This document shows positions 10,406 through 20,906 of a stretch of DNA of 64,000 nucleotides, piece by piece (position 1 is the first letter of the stretch; each line of letters starts with the position of its first letter). The stretch is from assembly GCA_949316235.1 (NCBI GenBank), contig OX438751.1, forward strand, positions 6,100,413 through 6,164,412. The letters run 5' to 3'. The notes beneath the pieces are model-generated. The model had not been told where the DNA came from, searched no databases, and was given only the letters and a program-made list of their open reading frames with translations. Both the position numbers and the translations under genes were made by a program. The DNA comes from Oegoconia quadripuncta. Taxonomy: Eukaryota; Arthropoda; Insecta; Lepidoptera; Autostichidae.

Positions 10406-10567
10406 CGAATAAATATATATATATGTACCTATATTTATACGTTATCAAGAAATTTAATTTTAACCTCGACGAAAAACGACGGGTGTTGTGTTTGACGGCG
10501 TTGTATGTATATATACAGTACAGTACAGTCAGCTGCAGCTAAAAATATACCCCTAACGCACTAGATC

Positions 10568-10882
10568 TTTTTTTTATCCATAACGGGTTAGCACTTGCCC
10601 TCAATCACACCTGATGTTAAGTGAAGATGAGGCCGAAGGTGGTAGCGTACTGACCCGGAAACCACATCTTATTTGGGGGACTGGCTATCTTATCTCTGAC
10701 AACCGGAACACAACAATGCTATTAACATTGCTGTTTGGCGGCAGATTTAGATAAGATGGTGGTAGACATTTAATGTGCCCTACCTTAAACCGAGTACTAA
10801 ATTTGTACCCCGCTGGGGATCGAACCCGCGACCTCCGAAACGTAAATCCAATGTTGTTTACATTGAGCCACGGAGGCGGTTA
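10568..10882 (-). mobile_element. SINE-A copy 5
   Basis: Almost complete SINE-A on the minus strand with the tRNA-like head at 10805-10882 and poly-T at 10568. The CCAGGCGGAC block between 10757 and 10765 is shortened relative to copies 4 and 6. Confidence 0.85.
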
Positions 10883-10964
10883 ACTATTGTGTTAATAATA
10901 TCGTGCAATGCAAGAGAAGCTATGGGTATCAAAATTTCGTGTCCTGACAGTACTCATGCGAGCT

Positions 10965-11275
10965 GCATTACTTCATCAACAGCCTTACAGGGAGAGGGTA
11001 TGAACCATAATCTCCCACGCGGGCCCAGTGATTTTTTGTCAAACTAGTGACCATCGGACAGTCAGTGTTTTTAAGCCGCCTTTGTAATCCATCGACTTGG
11101 TTTGCCTTCAATTGAAAACAACCGGGACCGACTATTTAACGTGCACTCCGAAGCATGGAAACACTCATATTAAAATGCCACTGGTGGTCACCCATCCCAG
11201 GACTATCGCGCCAGATATTGCTTAACTTCACTAATCGCAAACGAATAGCGAATGCGGCTACGCCACGAGTGCACG
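10965..11275. repeat. Interspersed lepidopteran-type repeat
   Basis: Shares ACAGTCAGTGTTTTTAAGCC, TTGAAAACAA and GACCGACTAT with 4378-4445, and GGAAACACTCATATTAAAAT plus the GCGAATGCGGCTACGCCACG tail with 1405-1500. This is the fullest copy of that family in the window. No coding capacity is visible. Confidence 0.6.
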
Positions 11276-11627
11276 AGTGATCTTCTTTGCAAGATAGATA
11301 AGGGTATACTTTTAGCTGCAGCTGACTGTACGTGTATCCAGTCTTTGTCTGGACGTGTGTCAATAATGCATTGTCCGATTACGCAATTTAGCCATGTTTG
11401 ATGAGAATCAATTAAGCCATTTCGAAGATGATAAAATTATAAAGATATCTTAATTTTTTGCACAAGAATAGTTTAAGGGTCGAAGAAGGGCAGTAGACTA
11501 CTTTATCACCAGGAAAATTAAAAAACAAGAAACTCAGTCGGAGCCCTGGGGCTCTACCTCGAACTCGAAGCTATAGCGAAACCAATGCAATCTACGTCCT
11601 TGTTATTGTGTTCATAAACGATTGCAA

Positions 11628-11963
11628 TTTTTTTTTTTATGTGTAACGGATTTGTACTTGACCTCAATCACACCTGAAGTTAAGTGAAGATGAGATCGAA
11701 GGTGGGAGCGTACTGACCCGGAAACCCCAACACATTTGGCGGACTGGCTATCTTATCTCTGACAACCGGAAAACAACAATGCTATTAACATTGCTACTTG
11801 GCGGCAGATTTAGTTAAGATGGTGGTAGCTAGCCAGGCGGACATTTAAAATGCCCTGCCACCAACCAAACCGAGTACTTAAACATGTACCCCGCTGGGGA
11901 TCGAACCCGCGACCTCCGAATCGTAAATCCAATATGGTTTACATTGAGCCACGGAGGCGGTTA
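11628..11963 (-). mobile_element. SINE-A copy 6 (full length)
   Basis: Complete SINE-A on the minus strand. The head (box-A-like TGGCTCAATGT, box B GGGTTCGATCCC) is at the right end, the body is intact, and a poly-A tail is represented by poly-T from 11628. Confidence 0.85.
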
Positions 11964-12737
11964 CTCCCATCCTAACTCAATTCCCAAAGCAATTGAGTTA
12001 GGAGGTCTAACGGTCTCGATAAGGAGGGGAGTCCCACACATTTCCTCGCGAAAAAATAGGAGGACTAACTGCTTGGCAAAAGCTAGTACTTTGAATTAAA
12101 ACCACTCCCTATTCACCATTGGACCCTACTTAGAATTTACAACTTTCTTCATAATGATGCATAAACATTGAGAGATATGATAAATTCAACCTTTTACGAC
12201 ATATTACGGTTTAATAGTAGAGTTCGCTTACTTAGTACAGTCGACATTATATTAATACTTGCCTTAGACCGACTTGGCTTAATATAAAGTATGCTTTTTA
12301 AGGCTCTGCTTAAACTGGTAGCGGTTTTATTCATTCGTTTCATATCGGCTGTACTAAAATGTTCAGATTTTATGAAGGGGTCTTATTACATGGACTTAAG
12401 TGATGCTCTCCTAATAGTTTATGACAAAGCGTCGAATGTGGTAGTGGGTATTTATGACACTTGTATACCGGGATTACTATTGATGATAAGTTATACATAT
12501 TAGATTTTTTAACGGCATTCCAATTTAGCGTAATAATTGTCACTAATGTTTGTATATTGCTCTAGTGTTTATGTGCACTATAAAGAGGAAATTAGGAGTC
12601 GAAGTGGTCGCCACGACCGAATCGATTAGAAGAAGCATCACCGCATCATCACAGGGGAAATTTAATTTGTGTAATTCCTGTTTAGTACCTAGAGACTCTA
12701 TACTTCAGATTATGAATAACTTTCCACTAAGAACCAT
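11964..12737. other. Unassigned DNA upstream of LINE-B
   Basis: No recognisable gene. Open frames at 12291-12503 and 12550-12768 are short and have no family motif. Part of this stretch may be the upstream ORF of the LINE-B fragment, but reverse-transcriptase motifs are not visible. Confidence 0.35.
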
Positions 12738-13025
12738 ACTCCATCTTCGGACCACTAGGCGTGGGTAGGGATTCCACCCGTATATAGTTAATATACCGAA
12801 CATTCGCACTAAGAAGTTCGATTCTTCATTCATCATCCGAACAGCCAAGGCATGGAACTCCCTTCCGGCGTCAGTCTTTCCTGAATCTTACAACCTTGGG
12901 ATCTTCAAGAGCAGAGTGAATAGGCATTTACTGGGATCGCGTGCTTCATCTACGACCACATCGTCACTTTACATCAGGTGAGATTGTGGTCAAACGCGAA
13001 TCCAGTCAATAATAAAAAAAGAAAA
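12738..13025 (+). mobile_element. LINE-B 3' fragment, copy 1
   Basis: The plus-strand frame reads HPYIVNIPNIRTKKFDSSF, then RTAKAWNSLPASVFPESYNL and GIFKSRVNRHLLG, ending at TGA 12979-12981. This is the C-terminal tail of a non-LTR retrotransposon ORF2 common in Lepidoptera. An in-frame TAG lies at about 12756. The 3' UTR has ATCAGGTGAGATTGTGGTCA and an A-rich end. Other copies lie at 15612-15740 and 17880-17990. It is 5'-truncated. Confidence 0.8.
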
Positions 13026-13049
13026 AAAAATACCCAGATTCAGCCGAAA

Positions 13050-13206
13050 ATTGTTGGACATCCATACTAAAGGTGTTTTCAGAATGATGTAATTTGTACG
13101 GGTAATTGAAAATTTTTTGATCAATTTCGACTATGGTTCCTTAGGGAAAGTTGTTCGTAAAAAAGAGTGACGTTACCAGTTAATGGGAATTACACGAATT
13201 CAAATT
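13050..13206. repeat. Possible MITE fragment ending GAATTCAAATTCACC
   Basis: The segment ends with GGGAATTACACGAATTCAAA and TTCACCTTGTATA. The same ending occurs at 63658-63695 (GGAATTACACGAATTAAATT, TTCACCCTGTATA). Read in reverse it starts TATACAGGGTG-like, as do many insect Tc1/mariner-type MITEs. The opposite end is not located. Confidence 0.35.
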
Positions 13207-13376
13207 CACCTTGTATATGTATGTGTCTTAGCAGATGGTTACATTAGCCATTCAATTGAATGTCCCAGAAGTGGAGTGTAATGTGTAATGAATTTCCTGC
13301 ATTTTAGAAAACTGCGCTGCCAAGAGGGGGACCTCTATAATAAATAATAATAATAAGTAAATATTTCGGACACTTA

Positions 13377-13561
13377 CACCAATTATCTAGTCCCAAACTA
13401 AGCAAAGCTTGTACTATGGATACTAGATAACAGATAAACATACATTACTCAGGAATAAATGTTCATATTCATCACACAAACATTTACCCGACGCGGGATT
13501 CGAACCCGCAACCGTTGGTTTCGCTGACAGGGTCACTATCCACTGCACCAATCGGTCGTCA
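13377..13561 (-). mobile_element. SINE-C copy 1
   Basis: tRNA-derived SINE on the minus strand. Its head reverse-complements to GACGACCGATTGGTGCAGTG, and box B is GCGGGTTCGAATCCCGCG at about 13492-13509. The body has AAATGTTTGTGTGATGAATA and ends in GTTTGGGACTAG. A second copy lies at 50460-50636 and a head copy at 38240-38345. Confidence 0.75.
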
Positions 13562-14310
13562 GTATCTATGCATGGCACCTCGCTTCGGAACCTTCTTTTT
13601 GTGACGGGCGGGAAATCTTTACATGATACCCGGACTCCTGAGGGATAGCCTAGTTTATGTGACATTTTTGGTCCGTTTGCCGGCTGTGTAATAGTTACCT
13701 GATTGTTTGTGTTTAATTTTTAAGAGCGAAATAGACGATAGGATTTGATACGCTCACGGATTTGGTCTGCTGGCGAACCGTTTCCGGACCTATTAGCATC
13801 GTCGGTCAGCTGACATAATTATTATTATTTCAAGTCCAACGCATCCGATGGATAGCGCATCGAAAATTTGTCCGCTTCCATGAAGCTTAAAGATATTTTA
13901 TTATGTCCGTCGGGCGCAAATTTTTTTATCCAGCATGTCAGCTTGTGATTCGGTATAATACAACAAACAGCTGCAATGGAATTCCATTCTCTATCTTCGG
14001 AGTCTATCAGCGCATTCGCATCATCAAATCTTCCACCTCATTTATAAATCATAACAGAATCCACTCGAACATTTACCTCGGTTGATACCAACACACGTGT
14101 TATTTAAGAAGTAGGTAGGTATCTATACTTAGTACCTAATATGGCAAATCGTTTGTTTTCTTTTTTAAAATCTTTCACTTTCAGTTCTAAAGTAAATAAA
14201 TTATTTATTTGACGATTGATTTTACTTTAATTATAATTTCTTATTTATTTTAGCTGCTATGCATTTTATCACAGTTTTGTTCTAGGTATAAGACGTAAGA
14301 CTTGCTTTAT
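13562..14310. other. Unassigned AT-rich DNA
   Basis: No gene or repeat recognised; the open frame at 13903-14085 has no family signature. Confidence 0.35.
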
Positions 14311-14540
14311 TAACTGACTTCAAAAAAGGAGGAGGTCATCATTTCGGGTGTATTTTTTTTATGTTTGTTACCTCAGAACTCAGTCATTTATTTATAAACC
14401 GATTCGGACAATTCTTTTTTTTTATATAATAGCACACTTCCAGGGTGGTCCCATGTTCATTATAATCCTGTTCTGATGATGGGATGAAGTGGATGTGATG
14501 GAGAAGTCGGTTGTTTTGGTCAATTTTTGGCGTTTCAATT
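14311..14540 (+). repeat. Repeat-P copy 1 (GACTTCAAAAAAGGAGGAGG family)
   Basis: Starts ACTGACTTCAAAAAAGGAGG and ends AGTCGGTTGTTTTGGTCAAT then TTTTGGCG. Related segments with the same two ends are at 19165-19372 and 37960-38160, with a head only at 22898-22955. I recognise this as a frequent lepidopteran interspersed repeat; its class is uncertain. Confidence 0.6.
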
Positions 14541-14934
14541 AAGTCTTTAATTTAAGAATTAATTTTGTTCGGAATAAATACCCCTTTATTTAAATAATAT
14601 TTATGGTAAAATATGAATGTTTATAAAATAGTCGAATCTCCTCTATTTTTAGCCTTTTAAAAATCTTAATAACAAAGTCGCACTCTCGCACGTTTCATAT
14701 ACAGAATAACGAATCAAAGTTAAATCCCTTCGTATACGTAAACGTCGTTACCCTTCCTTGCATAATTCATCGTGCTGACATTCCGGCACGCAGTCCTTAT
14801 TGTAATGCATACGTTAGTATGCCCGAGCCTTTACACCTTTCGGGTTTATTTCGTAATCATGGCTCGTGAGCCCTTAACTTTTTGGGGTACAAAGGAATAA
14901 TAAATAGTTAAGTTTTTAAATTCACAATGTGCAG

Positions 14935-15100
14935 TAAGCCGTGTGGGTTCCGACAGAGTAGAATAGGACTATCCCTCTCCTCCCGAGGGTGTCGTAAAAA
15001 GCGACTTAGGGATCGTGAAAATAATAGCATATAGATCAGTGATAGGCAGCATGGGCCATTGGTGAGGAGCTCCTAAAAATCTGAGATACCAACCCAGGCC
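14935..15100. repeat. LINE-type 3' region repeat
   Basis: Contains GCCGTGTGGGTTCCGACAGA, CTCCTCCCGAGGGTGTCGTA and AAAAAGCGACTTAGGGAT, phrases typical of the 3' untranslated region of a very common lepidopteran LINE family. It abuts the LINE-A fragment on the right. Confidence 0.5.
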
Positions 15101-15107
15101 CTGTGTG

Positions 15108-15611
15108 GCAAAGTCAAAGTCAAAGTCAAAAATGCTTTATTTTGTAGGTACACGGAGTACCTACAATTAAAATAATCAATTTTAATTTTTTAAGCTACTG
15201 CTTGTTCAAAATGCAATTTTCCCCTGAGAAGAACAAGCAAGAAACTCGAAGGGTTGCTCTTTTAAAATCAGGCTTTGATTTTACATAAAGGTTTCTATAT
15301 TACAAAAATTTTTTTATATTCAATTATTAATTGTGAAATTGCCTGGTATGCGAACGATCTGCTAATGTACATCTAAATAGTCTGATATTTTATAATATGC
15401 TTTGTTAATAAGATTCTGTTTTATAATATCTTGAAATTTATTGAGTGGAAGATTTTGTATATGAACGGGAACCTTATTGAAAAAGCGTATAAATAACCCA
15501 TTGAATGAATTACTGACTTTGCGGAGGCTACTTATGTGACCCGCAAGTTTATCTTTATTTCTTGTATTGACATCATGTTTATCACTATTTTTCCTAAATG
15601 ATGCTATATAT
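15108..15611 (-). mobile_element. LINE-A 3' fragment, copy 2
   Basis: Inverted relative of 6247-6760. The minus-strand frame reads FRKNSDKHDVNTRNKDKL, then LRKVSNSFNGL, FFNKVPVHIQNLPLNKFQ and [14 protein letters not shown] to a stop at about 15362. Here the frame is uninterrupted where copy 1 has TAG. The TTTGAC-repeat tail is at 15110-15134. Homology stops sharply at 15611, where a plus-strand LINE-B fragment begins. Confidence 0.8.
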
Positions 15612-15740
15612 ATCTTCAAGTCTAGAGTGAATAGGCATTTACTGGGTGCGCGTGACACATCTTCGGCTACATCGTCACTTTCCATCGGGTGAGACTGTAG
15701 TCAAACCCGAAACCAGTTTTTAATAAAAACAAAAAAAAAA
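15612..15740 (+). mobile_element. LINE-B 3' fragment, copy 2
   Basis: Plus-strand match to the end of LINE-B: TTCAAGTCTAGAGTGAATAG, GCATTTACTGGG, CACATCGTCACTTT-like block, GGTGAGACTGTAGTCAAAC and an A-rich tail. Only about 25 codons and the 3' UTR remain. Confidence 0.7.
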
Positions 15741-16285
15741 ATTTTTTTGACATACATTATATTATGTCAGGCAATCAGGGCAAATCCGTTCCGTTTTTAT
15801 CATTTGACAACGGAACCCTGATAATCCCTTTTTATCTAACCTCCCACAAAATGCCTGTCTACCACAATCTCGCCTCCACACTCCCCCCAATCCAAGCTAG
15901 GATCAACAGTGTACATGACACAGCGCCTATATACTGAAGGTAGACGGTGCCCTACGTGACTCTATTGCTACCTTGGACCCCAGACTAATTAAAGAAAGAA
16001 TTAGGTTGTGTAAGTGGGAACCAAAGTGGGGAAGGAGGTCGAGTGAAGCTCGGCCCCCTGTTTTCGTATACACCACGAACTGCTCCTGAATGCAGTGAGC
16101 GGCCTGTCTGCTACAGTCTATTTCATTCTTCTTCTCCGTATCAAAGCGTCCAATCACACGAAGGCCGCGAATATTGTTCCTCCGTCTGTATTATTATTAT
16201 CCATCCTCAAAAATATGGGATTTGTATTTTTTTGTCGGGCTTACAAAACTCCGTCATCTACGTTGCCCCTTTACACTAAGACACC
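15741..16285. other. Unassigned DNA with a short coding-like stretch
   Basis: At about 15949-16090 the plus strand reads ALRDSIATLDPRLIKERIRL and CKWEPKWGRR. It looks protein-like but I cannot match it to a family. It may be degraded transposon ORF. Confidence 0.3.
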
Positions 16286-16905
16286 TAAATAACTTCGTTG
16301 TTTTTGAAGAACTATTTATGGGGCTTGTACATTTCGATGGCAATAGTTATGCAGAGTTTTTTGGGTATACAATCATAGGTAAAGCGGTCTCTGCGTATGA
16401 GGAATGAGGACTCCAGAAACTCGTGACGCCAGAATGTTCACTTAAAATATTGAATAACTTTTAAAATAAGGTGGCACTATTTAGCACTGTTTCAGTCATT
16501 GGCAAAATAGCTGAATTCCACTGTGTGTATTCAGCATCACTCAAGTCAAAAACCTGTAAACTAGATTAAGTGGCGCCCTCCTCATAGAAATTGATATTAT
16601 TTCAAATATTTGCATTATCATTTGTTAATTATACGTTTTTTTTTTATGCACAACGGATTGGTACTTGACCTCAATCACACCTGATGTTAAGTGAAGATGA
16701 GGTCGAAGGTGCAAGCGTACTGGCCCGGACACCCCAACACATTTGGAGAACTAGCTATCTTATCGCTGACAATTGGAATACAACAATGCTATTGACGTAA
16801 ATAGATTTACAATTATCATAACCATCGTCCTGTTCGAAACCGTTTAACTAGAGTGGCACTATTTCAACACATTTTTTTTTGTCATTGGCAAAATAGCTGA
16901 CTTAC
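16286..16905. repeat. Composite repeat related to 42480-42975, interrupted by a SINE
   Basis: 16286-16530 matches the reverse complement of 42500-42725 (shared CGTGACGCCAGAATG, AATATTGAATA, TAGCTGAATTCCACT). 16480-16630 plus 16800-16836 matches 42790-42975 on the same strand (CATAGAAATTGATATT, TTCAAATATTTGCATTA, CTGTTCGAAACC). The 42-kb match is split here by SINE-A copy 7. A further GGCACTATTTCAACACA block sits at 16855. Confidence 0.65.
16636..16795 (-). mobile_element. SINE-A copy 7 (nested, head missing)
   Basis: Poly-T at 16636, then the A-tail-side body on the minus strand (GCACAACGGATTGGTACTTG, TTAAGTGAAGATGAGGTCG, CCCCAACACATTTGG) ending at CAACAATGCTATTGAC. It lies inside a repeat whose relative at 42 kb lacks it, so the SINE inserted later. 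The tRNA-like head is absent, consistent with 5' truncation at insertion. Confidence 0.8.
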
Positions 16906-17145
16906 GTGAATTATCGACCAAAAGCTCACATTTGTGCTATAGATGTAAACGACCCTACAAAGCAACAGATTGGTTGGACATACATTCCCTCAAAAGGCGG
17001 ACTAATGCAATTTAACCATGCACAGAAGCAAGTGCGCGTGCATCATTTACCCCCTTTCATTCTCTCTATCACACCTACACAATGTAATATTCACCTCTCA
17101 GTCACTCGCAGACGCACCCCATGGTGTTTCCAATTTGGATCAAGC

Positions 17146-17159
17146 GTTGCCATAGCAAC
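17146..17159. promoter_or_regulatory. X-box-like site (RFX motif)
   Basis: GTTGCCATAGCAAC is a perfect inverted-repeat match to the RFX-factor X-box consensus GTNRCC(0-3)RGYAAC. RFX factors control ciliary genes in animals. It lies in a moderately GC-rich stretch (16970-17240) unlike the surrounding AT-rich DNA. No adjacent gene is identified, so function is inference. Confidence 0.35.
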
Positions 17160-17879
17160 CGCCCAAAACAACCTTGTTTGTATTGCCATCCATTTACCAC
17201 TCATCTCCCCTGCTTCCTTAATCTGGTACAGAAATGGAACAAATTAAGGTTCAATCGAGTGTCTAGAGGAATTGGTTAAATCTCACTAGGCCATGGGATT
17301 AACAAGCCCTCTCCATTAAAGAAAATGAAACGTTAAATGAGGGGATTAAAGTGTAATTTAGATTAATTATTGCAGGAAGGTGCGAGGTGGCGGTTTTCCC
17401 GGCTTTGGGGAGATCCAGCCGAAATCCAGAGGCGGTGCGTGCTTTTATTGACAGAATATACGCGTACAGTTGAGAGATTCTATTATTTGCTGATTACAAA
17501 TATTGGTCAGCAATATGGACGAAAAGCATACAATAATAGAAGATTTATAAAAGTGAAAAGACCGTTGCTTCGTCGTAATTGTGTTGTTGATTTGCATCAT
17601 TTTCACTTCACTATGTCTACATAATTTTTAATTGACACATGAAAATTGTTTTCTTTAGGAGAAGTTCGACCCCCAATTTTCCAGCATAACTACGCCAGAC
17701 TGCGTGAGCGTCAGTGGTTGGAGAAATGGGAATCTTATTTGTTTTTATATCTGTAATATTTCTCTAATGAAGTAACATTGTCGCTTAACCACAATAAAAT
17801 CAAGAAGTAATGTACTTCATGAAATAATATTTGTATTCGATATCAAGAGCAACATCTAAATAATAAACATGCCTTTCTA
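17160..17879. other. Unassigned DNA
   Basis: An open frame at 17370-17624 follows an acceptor-like ATTATTGCAG and starts GC-rich, but has no recognisable domain. No other feature is visible. Confidence 0.3.
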
Positions 17880-17990
17880 CTGAGATCTTTAATAGCAGGG
17901 TGGATAGGCATTTATTGAGACCGCGTGCTTCCTCTTCCACCACATCGTCACTTTCCAACAGGTGAGATTATGGTCAATCATAAAAAAGAC
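17880..17990 (+). mobile_element. LINE-B 3' fragment, copy 3
   Basis: Shows ATAGGCATTTATTGAGACCG, CGTGCTTCCTCTTCCACCAC, ATCGTCACTTTCCAACAGGT and GAGATTATGGTCAA, matching the last 35 codons and 3' UTR of LINE-B at 12900-13005. Confidence 0.7.
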
Positions 17991-18000
17991 GTTTACATCA

Positions 18001-18203
18001 ATTATCTTATCTCTCACAACCGGAACAGAACAATGCTATTGACATTGTTGTTTGGTGGCAGACTTTGATAATATGGTGGTATCTAGCCAGGCGGACATTT
18101 AAAATGCCCTACCACCAACCAAACCGAGTACCCCGCTGGGGATCGAACCCGCGACCTCCGATACGTAAACTCTATGTTGTTTACATTGAACCATGTAGGC
18201 GGT
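18001..18203 (-). mobile_element. SINE-A copy 8 (head half)
   Basis: Minus-strand head side of SINE-A: CCGCCTACATGGTTCAATGT at the right end, box B GGGTTCGATCCCC, CCGCCTGGCTAG and the CAATAGCATTGTT block. The A-tail half is missing. Confidence 0.8.
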
Positions 18204-18258
18204 CAAAAGGGACATTTAAAGTCCTGATTATAATTAAACTATTTTATTATATTAAGGT

Positions 18259-18467
18259 ATCCGCCCACGGCTTTTTGTTTATCCCGCGGGAACTACTCAC
18301 TTCATCGGGATAAAAAATATCTAATGTCTTAATTCAGGTTATATTCTACCTATATACCAAATTTCATCCAAATCCGTTCATCCGGTTCGCCGTGATTAAG
18401 CAACAAACAAATAAACAAACAAAACAAACAAACAAAGATCCAAACTTTTGCATTTATAATATTAGTT
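18259..18467 (-). mobile_element. Helitron-like element H1
   Basis: Minus-strand copy of a family with head ACTAATATTATAAATGCRAA, body GGATTTGGATGAAATTTGGT, then CCGCGGGATAAAC, and a terminus CCGYGGGCGG(AAAGCTAGT). In full copies the end is CTAGT preceded by a short GC-rich palindrome, as in non-autonomous lepidopteran Helitrons (Lep1-like). H1 lacks the last bases of that end. The Helitron assignment is from family knowledge; the repeat itself is seen directly. Confidence 0.65.
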
Positions 18468-18639
18468 AGATGGTGTTCAAAATTTTCTCCACCTAAATAT
18501 GAAACAGCTGATTTTTTGCGATTACAAATTCATATTCATGAGTAGGTCATACTTCAGCAAAAATTAGGTACCATGAAGAAGGTTAGTACTAGTAATTAGC
18601 CGTAGTAATCTTTTACAGCGCCTAATAAACATTTCACAG

Positions 18640-18778
18640 ACAATAGACTCCCACCTTAACGTCAAAAAAGGAGCCCCAATTTGGGATGATAATATAAAAA
18701 ACAAGGGATTCTCTGAAAATCAATTCAACGACAGCGAATATTACAAGGGGTTCTCTGCACCCCAAGTCGGAGACAGGG
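18640..18778 (+). CDS. Possible orphan exon
   Basis: After an acceptor-like ATTTCACAG, the plus strand is open for about 46 codons with protein-like composition (SHLNVKKGAPIWDDNIKNKG onwards). A donor-like GTGAGA follows at 18779, and the frame then stays open to TGA at about 18833. It matches no family I know. It may be a real exon, an old transposon remnant or chance. Confidence 0.25.
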
Positions 18779-19164
18779 GTGAGAAGAGTAGGAAGCATGT
18801 TTCCATTGCATGTCGTAGAATTACTGACATATGAAGTTACCATCAATAGTAACAACGAAAAATCATTTTTCTACATTTGCTTCATAGATTTTGCCACAAA
18901 GTCTGGTCGCTTGTTGATATCCGACACGAAAGTGAGCGAGTCATTGTGTATGCTCAGAGTAATATAGTTTGACCAATGAACTCACAGAACAAATACAATA
19001 CTGGATCCCATACGAGTAAGTTCTATCAAGTCGAATCTTCCATTCGGGATGTGAGATCGATGTACATAATAATTTTAAATACGCCGGGACTCTACGATGA
19101 CGGGAGTGGACATCACTTTCACGCTTTCACGTGGCGGATGTTAGACATCTATGAAAAGCTATTT

Positions 19165-19372
19165 TAACCTACTTCAAAAAAGGAAGAGTTTCTATGTTCG
19201 TCTGTATTTTTTTTAATGTATGTTCACCCATATTTTCGTCAATTGTTAACCAATGATAATTATTTTTTGTTTGATAGGGTTTACCGCGAAAATAGTTGAT
19301 GATGCTCTACGGAAAAAGCGAATGGAACCTTATCGAAATCGGTTGTTTTGCCAATTTTTGGCGGTTATATTA
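19165..19372 (+). repeat. Repeat-P copy 2
   Basis: Starts AACCTACTTCAAAAAAGGAA and ends AATCGGTTGTTTTGCCAATT then TTTGGCGG, the same ends as 14311-14540, with a diverged middle. Confidence 0.6.
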
Positions 19373-20230
19373 TATGAAAACACATATAAAAGAAAATCTA
19401 TGGCATAGTCATGAATTCTTGAATGTTGTAATATGTTAAGTTTAGTCATATTTTCATAAATATAGCTTGAGATATTTCTTGCTCAGCGAACTAACTTTGA
19501 ACATTAGCAACCAACTCATTGCACTTTTTGCTGCTTGAAAATATGTTATTTTTGGTGAAATATGTGTATATCCTCCAAATGTACAGTGGACCCTTTGTCC
19601 AATGGGAACTTACCTTATGGTTCGGATTGCTTTCTGTCTCTGCAGTTATAGGTAAATAAAATTGTCGTGGATAACGCAGTTGGTTACACAATGACCTCCA
19701 TTGTCTACATATAAGATTATAAAACATAATTGTATTGTGTAGCTGTTAGTTGTCCTGAATAAAATAAAATAAATGAATAATAATCTATAGTTAGTCCAAA
19801 TCTTTTCACGGTCGCAGTGATACAGGTCTCCGATGACCTGCAACAGCCACACACACATAGTCCAAATCTAACCATTATTGGTATGTTGACACATGTGTTC
19901 TATTAAATTATTTTATAATATTCTATTTTGTGTTTATTGACAGGCTTCTACGAGTCGAACAACATCACCGATCCATTCATCAAGACTTATGAATCTGGAT
20001 GACGTTAAAGGGGGTTAGCCAGTGTGACCAACACCTCTGTCCTCTACAAATGAGGCCTCAAAGAATTTCCAGGCGGTCTGGAAGAACTTCAGACCCCAGC
20101 GGGTGTGAACTGCCAGAGTCTAATTAATTTATACCAGGATGATGCTGATGATTGTCTGTTTGCTCAATACATGCACTGACTTCTGAAGTACAAAGTTCCC
20201 GTTACTCATTACTTCAACCATCATTCATAT
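19373..20230. other. Unassigned AT-rich DNA
   Basis: No recognisable gene or repeat. The open frames at 19491-19858 on the minus strand are short and low in information. Confidence 0.35.
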
Positions 20231-20435
20231 CGACCTGTCAAGGTCGCGGGTTCGAATGTTTGTGTGATGAATACGGACACGTGTACCCGAGTTATGGATG
20301 TTTTCATTTATAATAAGTATTTATTTAAAAAAAAATGTATATGTAGTATATCAACCATCTAGAAGCCTATAGTTGCTTAAATTGGAACTAAATGGCGCTG
20401 TGTGTATGTCCAAGGATATTTATTTATTTATGTAT
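20231..20435 (+). mobile_element. SINE-B copy 1 (head deleted internally)
   Basis: Starts CGACCTGTCAAGGTCGCGGGTTCGAATG: the box-A half of the tRNA-like head has been deleted, joining CGACCTG to AAGGTCGCGG. The body has GTTTGTGTGATGAATACGG, CGAGTTATGGATGTTTT, AGTATATCAACCATC, AAATGGCGCTGTGTGTATG and an ATTT-repeat 3' end. Confidence 0.75.
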
Positions 20436-20720
20436 CATCATCATATTCCTGCCCTTAGCCACAGATTACTAATAAGTTACTAACGTCCTTAGCCCATATA
20501 GTTGTCTTGCGTACAATTAATTTCAACCTTTCAATTATGCCAATAAATAATGTCTAAATAGTGCCTAATAGCGCTCAAAGTACAGAAATAGTGCTACTAT
20601 ATTTTATTCTTTTTTATTTAAGTCTTTTACTGAACACAATAACTTGAAGTAAAGTTAGCTGTCTCAACGAGAAGGCAGTACGTATCGTTATGAATTATGA
20701 TTTATCTAACTAAACTCTTT

Positions 20721-20906
20721 GTGCTCAATCAAGGCAAAACGGATGAACGGATTTGGATGAAATTTGGTATATGTATAAGTAGTATATACCCTGATTTAAA
20801 ACATAGGATATTTTTTGTCCCGATAAAGTGAGTAGTTCCCGCGGGATAAACAAATTTCCGTGATAAAGTTATTCCACGTAAGCTAGGCCGCGGGCGGAAA
20901 GCTAGT
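20721..20906 (+). mobile_element. Helitron-like element H2
   Basis: Plus-strand copy from CTCAATCAAGGCAAAACGGA to the complete terminus CCGCGGGCGGAAAGCTAGT ending at 20906. The head is truncated. The GC palindrome just before CTAGT is the feature expected of a Helitron 3' end. Confidence 0.65.

Noticed and set aside
16906..17247. 113-codon open frame as a gene
   Set aside because: It starts with GTG and has no domain, signal peptide or splice context. The region is better described as non-coding DNA carrying an X-box-like site.
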